NCBI GenBank assembly: GCA_900543675.1
Contig: UQRY01000044.1
Span: 1-5,277 of the forward strand
Reading direction: 5' to 3'
Length of the DNA stretch: 5,277 nt
Source of the DNA: an uncultured Mycoplasmatota bacterium
Lineage (GTDB): Bacteria > Bacillota_I > Bacilli_A > RF39 > UBA660
Below the pieces are notes generated by a model. That model saw only the letters and a program-made list of their open reading frames with translations. It did no database searches and was not told the DNA's origin. Both the position numbers and the translations under genes were made by a program. Below, one piece after another: positions 1 to 5,277 of this stretch (position 1 is the first letter of the stretch; each line of letters opens with the position of its first letter).

Positions 1-331
1 CTTTCGAGTCTTGAACTAATCTCTCTCCACAACCTTCACAAAACAAAGAACCCAACTCATTCTTAGTTCCACACGAAGAACAGATAATGCCTTCTTGATC
101 ATCCTTATGAGAAACATCTTCATTTTCTAAAGAATTAGCTACATCAACTTCATCAATAGAATGTTTAAAAACATCAAATTTCTTTCCACAATTCACACAA
201 AACTTTGTTGCGTTACGATTAATATATCCACAGTTTGGACAAGTATATTCTAACTTTTTTCCACACTCTTCGCAAAATAAAGAATTATCGTGATTCAAGA
301 AACCACAATAAAAACATTTCTTTTTACTCAT
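1..331 (-). CDS. Multi-zinc-ribbon protein, N-terminal 110 residues (3' end outside window)
   Basis: The reading frame starts at the ATG at 331-329 and stays open to the window edge, so the C-terminus is missing. Three treble-clef-like zinc ribbons are visible: C6/C9 with C20/C23, C31/C34 with C45/C48, and C84/C87 with C98/C101. Each has the CxxCG...FCxxCG spacing of the DZR/zinc-ribbon families. Residues about 51-80 are an acidic, probably flexible linker between ribbons 2 and 3. No membrane segment is seen in the visible part. In Firmicutes such ribbons often sit at the N-terminus of membrane or stress proteins of unknown role, so the missing part could hold another domain. The start is supported by a GGGAG ribosome binding site about 7 nt upstream and by a good promoter just before it. 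The ribbon call is firm; the molecular role is unknown. Confidence 0.85.
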   Translation of the reverse strand, partial: MSKKKCFYCGFLNHDNSLFCEECGKKLEYTCPNCGYINRNATKFCVNCGKKFDVFKHSIDEVDVANSLENEDVSHKDDQEGIICSSCGTKNELGSLFCEGCGERLVQDSK

Positions 332-338
332 TGGCCAC

Positions 339-346
339 TCCCTCTT
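339..346 (-). promoter_or_regulatory. Ribosome binding site of the zinc-ribbon gene
   Basis: On the minus strand AGAGGGAG precedes the ATG at 331 with a spacer of about 7 nt. It fixes the start of the zinc-ribbon gene, which has no earlier in-frame candidate between the promoter and this ATG. Confidence 0.7.
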
Positions 347-355
347 ACGTTTACT

Positions 356-384
356 AGTATATCATTATGATGAAATATTTTCAA
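356..384 (-). promoter_or_regulatory. Sigma-A type extended -10 promoter of the zinc-ribbon gene
   Basis: On the minus strand TTGAAA (384-379) and TATACT (361-356) are separated by exactly 17 nt, and TG sits one base before the -10 box (TGATATACT), giving an extended -10. Transcription would begin near position 349, leaving a 5' UTR of under 20 nt before the ATG at 331. It lies downstream of the ileS terminator, so the zinc-ribbon gene appears to be its own transcription unit. Confidence 0.75.
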
Positions 385-427
385 TTTATTCCCATTAACA
401 TTTTATGGATTTTTAATCTTTCGATGC

Positions 428-454
428 AAAAAAAACTACCCCATTATAGGGTAG
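428..454 (-). terminator. Rho-independent terminator after ileS
   Basis: The transcript has CUACCC (454-449) pairing with GGGUAG (441-436) around a 7-nt loop, followed directly by eight U residues (435-428). It begins 4 nt after the ileS stop codon, so it ends the T-box-CYTH-ileS operon and insulates the zinc-ribbon gene. Confidence 0.92.
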
Positions 455-458
455 CTAA

Positions 459-3400
459 TTACTTAGAAACTTTTTCAATATCAAACTGAACATCAATGCC
501 ATTTAATGAGTAAACTTCACCAGAATTTTCTTTACTTTCCATAGAAATAGCTAACGTTTCATCTTGAATTAACTCTTTAAAATCACGAATAGCTTCTTCA
601 AAATCACTATTTGCGTGATAGTAAAGATGAATCCGATCAGAAATATCAAAATCCTTTGCCTTACGCAAATTTTGAACCTTACTAATCAGTTCACGAACGA
701 CACCCTCATGAAGTAACTCTTCTGTTAACGTAGTATTTAAAACAATAAATTGATTTCCTTCATGAGAAGCATTGAATCCTTCCTTAGAAGAAATACGAAT
801 CTCTACCATTTCTGGAACAACTTCCACTTCTTCATGATCAATTTCCATTTTAATAGAACCATTATCATTTAATGTCGCAATATCTTCATCTGATAAAGTC
901 GTTAACTTCTGTTGGAACTCTTTAATATGAGGGCCAAACATTTTTCCACAAATCTTAAAGTTTGGTTTTACTTCAAAGTTCATATAAACCGATAAATCAG
1001 AAGCAAAAGTAACTGTTTTTACATTTAACTCTTCTTTAATCAATTGAACCAAGTCACCAATTAAATCTTCATTTTTTCCATCCAAGATCACTTCACTAAG
1101 TGGTTGACGTACTTTTATCTTAACCTCTTCACGAGCATTACGACCAAGTGAAATCAATTCTCTAACCAAATCCATTTTCTTTTCAATCGTCTCTTGAACC
1201 ATCTTTTTATCATACTGTGGATAATCCGCTAAATGAACAGATTCTTCACCAGTCAAGTTAACATAAATTTCATCAGCTACAAAAGGAACAATTGGAGCGA
1301 TTAATAAGCAAATACCTACTAATACCTCGTAAGTCGTCTGATAAACTGCTTTTTTACTTGTTGTCATTTCACTTTCCCAGAATCTTCTTCTATTTCTTCT
1401 AATATACCAATTCGATAAATCTTCATTAACAAAATAATTAATCAACTTCACTGCTTTATTTAAATCATATTCATCCATCGCATTCGTTACATAATGAACA
1501 AGTTTATGATATTTAGATAATAACCATTTATCAATCTCATCTAAATCTTTATATTTTACTTTAAATTCTCTAGGATCGATATGATCAGTATTTGCATATA
1601 ATTGGAAGAAAGTATAAGTATTTTTCAACGTATTAAAGAATTTTGATTGTACTTCTTTGATACCATCTTCATCAAACTTTAAAGGCGTCCAAACTGGAGA
1701 TGCATATAACATATACCATCTAGTTGCATCAGCTCCATACTTTTCTAAAATCGAGAACGGCTCAACCGCATTACCTTTAGATTTATGCATCTTTTGTCCA
1801 TACTTATCCAAAAGTAAATCATTGACAAGTACATTCTTATAAGGACTACATCCCATCACAAAAGTAGAAATAACAATTAAGGAGTAGAACCATCCTCTTG
1901 TTTGATCAATTCCTTCACTGATAAAATCAGCTGGAAATTGAGTATTAAACAATTCCTTATTCTCAAAAGGATAATGATATTGCGCAAAAGGCATTGACCC
2001 GCTATCGAACCAACAGTCAATTACATCCTTAACTCGACTCATTTTTTTACCACAAACAGGGCACTTAATATGAATATCATCAACATAAGGGCGATGTAGT
2101 TCGATAGATTCATCAATTTTTTCAATTGCTTTTTCTACTAATTCACTTCTTGAGCCAATCATCTCATCGTGTCCACAGCTACAACGCCATAATGGAATTG
2201 GGGTACCCCAATAACGATTTCTAGAAATTGCCCAATCATTCATCGTATCTAACCAATTGCCGAAGCGCTTTTCACCAACATATTCTGGAAACCAATGTAC
2301 AATTTTATTGGCAGCGATAATCTTATCCTTTAAAGCTGTTGTTTTAATATAAAGACTAGGTTTTGAATAATAGACAAGTGGAGTTTTACAACGCCAACAA
2401 TGTGGATAATTATGTTCCATTTTCTGTTTCTTAAATAACTTATCTTCACTCGCTAAATACTTAATGATTTCTAATTCCAAGTTAGAATCAACAACAAGTC
2501 TACCTTTCCAAGGCCCATCCGTATAACAACCATTCTCATCAACAGGATTTAAAACCGGTAAATCATACTTTAATCCAACCTCATAGTCATCTTGACCAAA
2601 AGCAGGAGCAATATGAACGATACCTGTTCCATCTTCCATAGTAACATAATCCGCACAAGTAATATAAAAAGCCTTCTTATTTACTTTCAAGAATGGTAAA
2701 AACTGTTCATATTCACGATACTCTAAATCTTTACCAAGATACTCATCAACTATTTCAAAATCATCGCCTAATACTTGATGAGCTAATTTTTCAGCTACGA
2801 TAAAATAGTGTCCACGTGATAAACATTTGACATATTTTTCCTGAGGATTAACACAAGCTGCGACATTACTAATTAACGTCCAAGGAGTCGTTGTCCAAAT
2901 TAATAAATAAGTATTATCTTCATCCTTTAACTTAAAAGGTACAGTAACGGTATTAACACTGATCTCTTTATATCCTTGCGCTACTTCATGAGAAGCAAGT
3001 CCTGTACCACAACGAGGACAATAAGGTAATATCTTTAATCCATCATAAATATATCCCTCATCAAAGAACTTCTTTAAAATCCACCATTCCGTCTCAATAT
3101 AATCATTCTGATAGGTAATATATGGATCCTCTAAATCGATAAACTGGCCCATTTTGTTGGTAAAATCACGGAAAGCCTTTTCATTTTTCCAAACCGACTC
3201 ACGACATTTTTCATTAAATTCTTTGATACCATACTTCTCAATATCATTCTTTCCTGAAAAACCAAGTTCCTTTTCTACTTGAACTTCAACCGGTAATCCA
3301 TGAGTATCCCAACCTACTTTACGAATTACCTTATATCCCTGCATAGTTTTATATTTACAAACTGAATCTTTTAATAACTTCGCTAACATATGATGAATAC

Positions 3401-3554
3401 CTGGCATTCCATTAGCAGTAGCTGGACCATCATAGAATACAAAATACTTGTCACGGTTATCAATAGATTTCTGTAAGATATGATCATCTAAAAAGTGCTG
3501 CATTCTTTCTTCTTCCGCAACATGAATTTTTTCTTTTGATAACTCTTTAAACAT
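459..3554 (-). CDS. ileS: Isoleucyl-tRNA synthetase, type 2 (eukaryote-like), with GxHH signature motif
   Basis: This class Ia synthetase (EC 6.1.1.5) charges tRNA-Ile with isoleucine in the cytosol. At 1031 residues it has the length and C-terminus of IleS2 and lacks the C-terminal zinc finger of IleS1. The Rossmann signature is at residues 52-55 as G-I-H-H, where most enzymes have H-x-G-H. The second signature is KMHKS at 588-592, and the isoleucine/adenylate region EGIDQTRGW is at 547-555. The CP1 editing domain (about 190-400) keeps the WTTTPWT segment (220-226) and the G-Q-D-D segment (320-323), so post-transfer editing of Val-tRNA is probably active. Cys pairs 179/182, 386/389, 458/460 and 498/501 fit two zinc sites. 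The anticodon-binding domain spans about 660-820. The start is set by AGGAGG 7 nt upstream. It is the second gene of an Ile T-box operon, 2 nt after the CYTH gene. Family assignment is firm; the mupirocin phenotype is inferred. Confidence 0.97.
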   Translation of the reverse strand: MFKELSKEKIHVAEEERMQHFLDDHILQKSIDNRDKYFVFYDGPATANGMPGIHHMLAKLLKDSVCKYKTMQGYKVIRKVGWDTHGLPVEVQVEKELGFSGKNDIEKYGIKEFNEKCRESVWKNEKAFRDFTNKMGQFIDLEDPYITYQNDYIETEWWILKKFFDEGYIYDGLKILPYCPRCGTGLASHEVAQGYKEISVNTVTVPFKLKDEDNTYLLIWTTTPWTLISNVAACVNPQEKYVKCLSRGHYFIVAEKLAHQVLGDDFEIVDEYLGKDLEYREYEQFLPFLKVNKKAFYITCADYVTMEDGTGIVHIAPAFGQDDYEVGLKYDLPVLNPVDENGCYTDGPWKGRLVVDSNLELEIIKYLASEDKLFKKQKMEHNYPHCWRCKTPLVYYSKPSLYIKTTALKDKIIAANKIVHWFPEYVGEKRFGNWLDTMNDWAISRNRYWGTPIPLWRCSCGHDEMIGSRSELVEKAIEKIDESIELHRPYVDDIHIKCPVCGKKMSRVKDVIDCWFDSGSMPFAQYHYPFENKELFNTQFPADFISEGIDQTRGWFYSLIVISTFVMGCSPYKNVLVNDLLLDKYGQKMHKSKGNAVEPFSILEKYGADATRWYMLYASPVWTPLKFDEDGIKEVQSKFFNTLKNTYTFFQLYANTDHIDPREFKVKYKDLDEIDKWLLSKYHKLVHYVTNAMDEYDLNKAVKLINYFVNEDLSNWYIRRNRRRFWESEMTTSKKAVYQTTYEVLVGICLLIAPIVPFVADEIYVNLTGEESVHLADYPQYDKKMVQETIEKKMDLVRELISLGRNAREEVKIKVRQPLSEVILDGKNEDLIGDLVQLIKEELNVKTVTFASDLSVYMNFEVKPNFKICGKMFGPHIKEFQQKLTTLSDEDIATLNDNGSIKMEIDHEEVEVVPEMVEIRISSKEGFNASHEGNQFIVLNTTLTEELLHEGVVRELISKVQNLRKAKDFDISDRIHLYYHANSDFEEAIRDFKELIQDETLAISMESKENSGEVYSLNGIDVQFDIEKVSK

Positions 3555-3556
3555 AA

Positions 3557-4096
3557 TTATTCCTCCTCAAAACGCAAATCATAAATACTATCTAAATCAT
3601 AATGATAATAGCGATAAATACTATCGACATCTAAAGTGGTTATCTGGTTTTCATCAAAACCCAATTTTCTCACTATATCCATAACAGTAGATGGACTGTT
3701 CCCCTCAAATTCTACAAAAGTGGGAATATGTGGCCAAGAATCAATAGCGATCTCTACTCCATCCAATAAATAATGTATTCGTTTATTTTCTTGATAACCT
3801 TTTTCTTGATATCCCAACTCTTTTAATATAGAATACGTGGTATCAAAATCAGAAACTACGATTTCTAGCTCTTTAGTCCCATCAATTTTATCAGATTCAA
3901 TATGCTTAATGGTAAGTGTTGTTTCTTTCCCGTTTGTACGAAGACGAAGCCATTTACCTACTTGTTTCGGTTTTAAATCATAGACATACCTTCGTTGAAA
4001 ATAAGTATCGACATAAGTTGCCCCATTTTCTTTTAATAAAGAAAGAAACGAATCAACATCAACATCTAACACCCTAACTTCATTTTCTGCTTTCAT
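3557..4096 (-). CDS. CYTH-domain (triphosphate tunnel) protein
   Basis: A 179-residue cytosolic protein covering one CYTH domain, the fold shared by class IV adenylate cyclases (CyaB), inorganic triphosphatases and thiamine triphosphatases. The opening ExExK motif appears as E4-N-E6-V-R8. Further tunnel-type charged strands are R35-R36, W49-L-R51-L-R53, T63-I-K64 region, E76-L-E78, K105-R106, E115, D119, and E129-F-E131. These would bind a triphosphate with divalent metal. Substrate cannot be told from sequence; many Firmicute homologues are labelled CyaB without proof. The frame is open back to an ATG at 4135, but that codon lies inside the T-box terminator hairpin. The ATG at 4096, preceded by GGGGTGAT with a 7-nt spacer, is the likely start. 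Its last codons (Glu-Glu-Glu-stop) hold the ileS ribosome binding site, so the two genes are probably translated in step. Confidence 0.88.
   Translation of the reverse strand: MKAENEVRVLDVDVDSFLSLLKENGATYVDTYFQRRYVYDLKPKQVGKWLRLRTNGKETTLTIKHIESDKIDGTKELEIVVSDFDTTYSILKELGYQEKGYQENKRIHYLLDGVEIAIDSWPHIPTFVEFEGNSPSTVMDIVRKLGFDENQITTLDVDSIYRYYHYDLDSIYDLRFEEE
3562..3567 (-). promoter_or_regulatory. ileS ribosome binding site inside the end of the CYTH gene
   Basis: The minus strand reads GAGGAGGAATAATTATG. The GAG-GAG-GAA Glu codons and TAA stop of the CYTH gene supply the AGGAGG for ileS, whose ATG follows the stop by 2 nt. Translational coupling is a reasonable inference. Confidence 0.85.
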
Positions 4097-4101
4097 TTCA
4101 T

Positions 4102-4109
4102 CACCCCGA
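4102..4109 (-). promoter_or_regulatory. Ribosome binding site deciding the CYTH start
   Basis: GGGGTGAT on the minus strand matches the GGAGGTGAT anti-SD complement with one mismatch and leaves about 7 nt before the ATG at 4096. It lies just after the T-box terminator U-tract, so it is only transcribed when the terminator is bypassed. This supports 4096 over 4135 as the start. Confidence 0.75.
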
Positions 4110-4114
4110 TCAAT

Positions 4115-4151
4115 AAAAAAAGGGCTCTCCATCATAAGGACGAAGAAACCC
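4115..4151 (-). terminator. Regulated intrinsic terminator of the T-box leader
   Basis: The transcript from 4151 forms GGGUU-(bulged U)-CUUCGUC against GAUGGAGAGCCC, a 12-bp stem with a CUUAU loop (hairpin 4151-4122), followed by seven U residues (4121-4115). Its 5' arm overlaps the T-box antiterminator (4164-4136), so the two structures exclude each other. Confidence 0.9.
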
Positions 4152-4345
4152 GTGGTACCACCTTAATTGATAAGTAAAACTTATCCACTTTACTCTTGAT
4201 AACGGAACTTTTCCGGCTTTATCTTATCCACAAAGCACAAAACTTGAAAGTGATCTGAATAAACCGTTTCTTATCCTCTCTCACCTAATAGGACTCTCTG
4301 TTAAGAAATCGATGTTTATTCCGTCTTTCGCACTTGTTTTCAATA
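4115..4345 (-). ncRNA. T-box leader sensing uncharged tRNA-Ile
   Basis: A cis-acting riboswitch-like leader that lets transcription proceed into the CYTH-ileS operon when tRNA-Ile is uncharged. Stem I: GAAUAAAC (4321-4314) pairs with GUUUAUUC (4264-4257), and UUUCUUA (4308-4302) with UAAGAAA (4273-4267). The apex carries AGAGAG (4299-4294) and GGUGAGAG (4285-4278), the usual AG-bulge and distal-loop signals. The probable specifier is AUC at 4254-4252, followed by A, in the 3' strand of the internal loop between the 8-bp helix and a proximal helix (GAAAG 4329-4325 with CUUUC 4250-4246). Two small hairpins follow (4236-4216, 4215-4203), then Stem III (GAUAAGU 4185-4179 with ACUUAUC 4175-4169). 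The T-box AAGGUGGUACCACG lies at 4164-4151. In the antiterminator AAGG and ACG pair with CGU and CCUU (to 4136), leaving a 7-nt bulge whose UGGU matches tRNA-Ile ACCA. T-box identity is firm; the specifier is likely. Confidence 0.95.
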
Positions 4346-4351
4346 TGTACT

Positions 4352-4380
4352 AATATAACACAGTTAAAAAGAATGTGCAA
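4352..4380 (-). promoter_or_regulatory. Promoter of the T-box-CYTH-ileS operon
   Basis: On the minus strand TTGCAC (4380-4375) and TATATT (4357-4352) are 17 nt apart, with TG one base before the -10 box (TGTTATATT). The -35 is weak beyond TTG, so the extended -10 probably carries it. The start point would be near 4345, exactly where the T-box Stem I begins. Confidence 0.7.
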
Positions 4381-4418
4381 GCACTTTAGAAAAGTTCAAG
4401 AGCAATATAAACACTTAC

Positions 4419-4880
4419 TTATTGTTCATCACAAGTGTAACCCCAACCTTGTAAAGTTTCTAGATAACTCTCTATCGTTTTCCCTTCAGTTGGATAACTA
4501 AGCTCAAAAGTATAAGTTCTAGTTAAACTATTCTCATCTTCTTTAATATCAATAGGATTAAACTGTTCACTTTCTTTGATTTCAAAAGCTTGATAACTAT
4601 CTAGATTATTAAAAGTATATACATAAAGATAATTTCCATAATTTAGTTCATTATCTTTATAACAAAATTCATAAATATAATCGATTGTATATGTATCTTT
4701 AGCTAACTGTTCTCTTGAACAACGATAACAGCTAAGATTAATGATTTCATCAGAATCTGAATTTTGTTTATCTAAATCCTCTTCTAGTTTATTAGGAAAA
4801 AGGAAAAGGATTAAGCCAATGATGATTACAACAATACTAAGTACGATTAAACCTATCACTAATTTCTTTTTTTTCTGCAT
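4419..4880 (-). CDS. Single-pass membrane protein with extracytoplasmic Cys-containing domain, unknown function
   Basis: A 153-residue protein not recognised as a named family. Residues 3-6 are KKKK, followed by one very hydrophobic segment (about 7-28). By the positive-inside rule the rest (29-153) is outside the membrane; this is an uncleaved anchor, as no lipobox or clear signal peptidase site is seen. The external part begins with an acidic linker (31-46), then C51-YR-C54, C73 and C150, which could form two disulfides. It is rich in Tyr and beta-strand-like segments (YIYEFCY, YLYVYTF, TYTFELSY). This resembles the small anchored one-domain proteins common in gut Firmicutes, sometimes likened to YehR-type lipoproteins, but that link is only an impression. 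An earlier in-frame ATG at 4937 exists, but AGGAGG 7 nt before 4880 fixes the start. It is the downstream partner of the Cys-rich gene. Confidence 0.8.
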   Translation of the reverse strand: MQKKKKLVIGLIVLSIVVIIIGLILFLFPNKLEEDLDKQNSDSDEIINLSCYRCSREQLAKDTYTIDYIYEFCYKDNELNYGNYLYVYTFNNLDSYQAFEIKESEQFNPIDIKEDENSLTRTYTFELSYPTEGKTIESYLETLQGWGYTCDEQ

Positions 4881-4887
4881 ACTTAAT

Positions 4888-4893
4888 CCTCCT
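4888..4893 (-). promoter_or_regulatory. Ribosome binding site overlapping the upstream stop codon
   Basis: The minus strand reads TATTAGGAGGATTAAGTATG. The TAG stop of the Cys-rich gene (4894-4892) shares its AG with the AGGAGG of the membrane protein gene, which then starts 7 nt later. This places both in one operon and sets the start at 4880. Confidence 0.88.
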
Positions 4894-5277
4894 AATAATA
4901 ACAAGTAGTTCCATTTAGTGTTCCACCATTTGGACAATCATAATAAGAACAATCATAATTTACTGTACAAGTATCACATTTAGTACCAGTTGCGTATTCC
5001 TTACAACAAACAGTTTGACCTGTCTGATGACATCCGTCACAACATCCTTGAGACCAATCTGGACACCACCAAGGATTACAACTCTCATGCCTAACACAAT
5101 ATTCTTCCTGACGACAATTACAGTTTTGTTGTGTAGTACAAGTTTTTGGTACATATCTTGCTGCATAGCTATGTCGAACCGAGAAACTAACAGAGCTTTT
5201 TAAACCACTACCTGATGTTGCGGTACAAGTAACTGTATATGTACCTGTTTTTCTACTATTAGCTGGATTACAACTAA
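4892..5277 (-). CDS. C-terminal part of a cysteine-rich exported-looking protein with Ig-like segment (5' end outside window)
   Basis: The last 127 codons and the TAG stop are visible; the start and any signal peptide lie outside the window. The first 35 residues (GTYTVTCTAT... to ...SFSVRH) read like the end of a bacterial Ig-like beta-sandwich, with C2 and C17 as a likely disulfide. From residue 46 on there are 16 Cys in 82 residues, including CC pairs at 78-79 and 90-91 and CxC at 52-54, plus many Tyr, Trp, Asn and Gly. The end, CPNGGTLNGTTCYY, looks like one copy of a short C-G-T-L-x-G-T-x-C module. No sortase motif, anchor helix or charged tail follows, so the protein is either released or held by its missing N-terminal part. 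Disulfide-stabilised location outside the cell is inferred. Function is not recognised. Confidence 0.78.
   Translation of the reverse strand, partial: SCNPANSRKTGTYTVTCTATSGSGLKSSVSFSVRHSYAARYVPKTCTTQQNCNCRQEEYCVRHESCNPWWCPDWSQGCCDGCHQTGQTVCCKEYATGTKCDTCTVNYDCSYYDCPNGGTLNGTTCYY

Noticed and set aside
332..458. Possible small gene or RNA in the gap between ileS and the zinc-ribbon gene
   Set aside because: The gap is accounted for by the ileS terminator, the zinc-ribbon promoter and its ribosome binding site; no frame with a start signal is seen.
1657..1842. Open frame of 61 codons on the plus strand
   Set aside because: It lies wholly antisense to the conserved KMHKS region of ileS and has no ribosome binding site or family likeness; it is a shadow of the real gene.
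4375..4384. Inverted repeat GTGC-TT-GCAC followed by a T-rich run, as a possible terminator for the membrane protein gene or an operator
   Set aside because: The loop would be only 2 nt, or the stem only 3 bp with a 4-nt loop, too weak for a terminator. It overlaps the -35 box, so an operator cannot be excluded but has no further support.
4881..4937. 19-residue N-terminal extension of the small membrane protein starting at ATG 4937
   Set aside because: It would overlap the end of the Cys-rich gene, has no good ribosome binding site, and the AGGAGG before 4880 gives a normal Lys-rich start to the membrane segment.
4960..5203. Two overlapping open frames, one on each strand (4960-5166 minus, 5015-5203 plus)
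   Set aside because: Both are off-frame shadows of the Cys-rich coding sequence, whose frame is continuous to a stop overlapping a strong ribosome binding site.
1..5277. CRISPR array, insertion sequence, tRNA gene or attachment site
   Set aside because: No regularly spaced direct repeats, transposase-like frame, terminal inverted repeats or tRNA cloverleaf were seen on either strand.

Overview
The window is AT-rich and all supported genes lie on the minus strand, so the text below runs from high to low coordinates. The AT-rich codon use, strong AGGAGG-type ribosome binding sites and a T-box leader point to a low-GC Firmicute (Bacillota). The secreted Cys/Tyr-rich proteins suggest an uncultured, possibly gut-associated lineage, but that placement is inference. 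UGA is not needed as a sense codon, so code 11 fits.

Region 1 (about 5277-4419) is the end of an operon for the cell surface. It holds the C-terminal 127 residues of a cysteine-rich exported-looking protein with an Ig-like segment and 16 Cys in its last 82 residues. A 153-residue protein with one N-terminal membrane segment and four extracytoplasmic Cys follows. The stop codon of the first overlaps the ribosome binding site of the second. Neither can be given a function from sequence alone.

Region 2 (about 4384-4097) is a promoter and a complete T-box leader. It has Stem I with AG-bulge and GGUG motifs, a probable AUC (Ile) specifier, a Stem III hairpin, an antiterminator with the UGGU bulge that pairs with uncharged tRNA-Ile ACCA, and an overlapping intrinsic terminator with a U7 tract.

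Region 3 (4096-459) is the T-box-controlled operon: a 179-residue CYTH (triphosphate tunnel) protein, then a 1031-residue isoleucyl-tRNA synthetase of the eukaryote-like type 2 (IleS2). The ileS ribosome binding site lies in the last codons of the CYTH gene, and the two genes are 2 nt apart. The IleS signature motif is G-I-H-H, not H-x-G-H, the swap linked to very high mupirocin resistance. A strong terminator ends the operon 4 nt after the ileS stop.

Region 4 (384-1) is a separate unit: an extended -10 promoter, a good ribosome binding site, and the first 110 codons of a protein with three CxxC...CxxC zinc ribbons that runs off the window.

The most notable points are the GxHH IleS2 and the CYTH gene placed first in an isoleucine T-box operon. 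The cysteine-rich surface pair is the least explained part.
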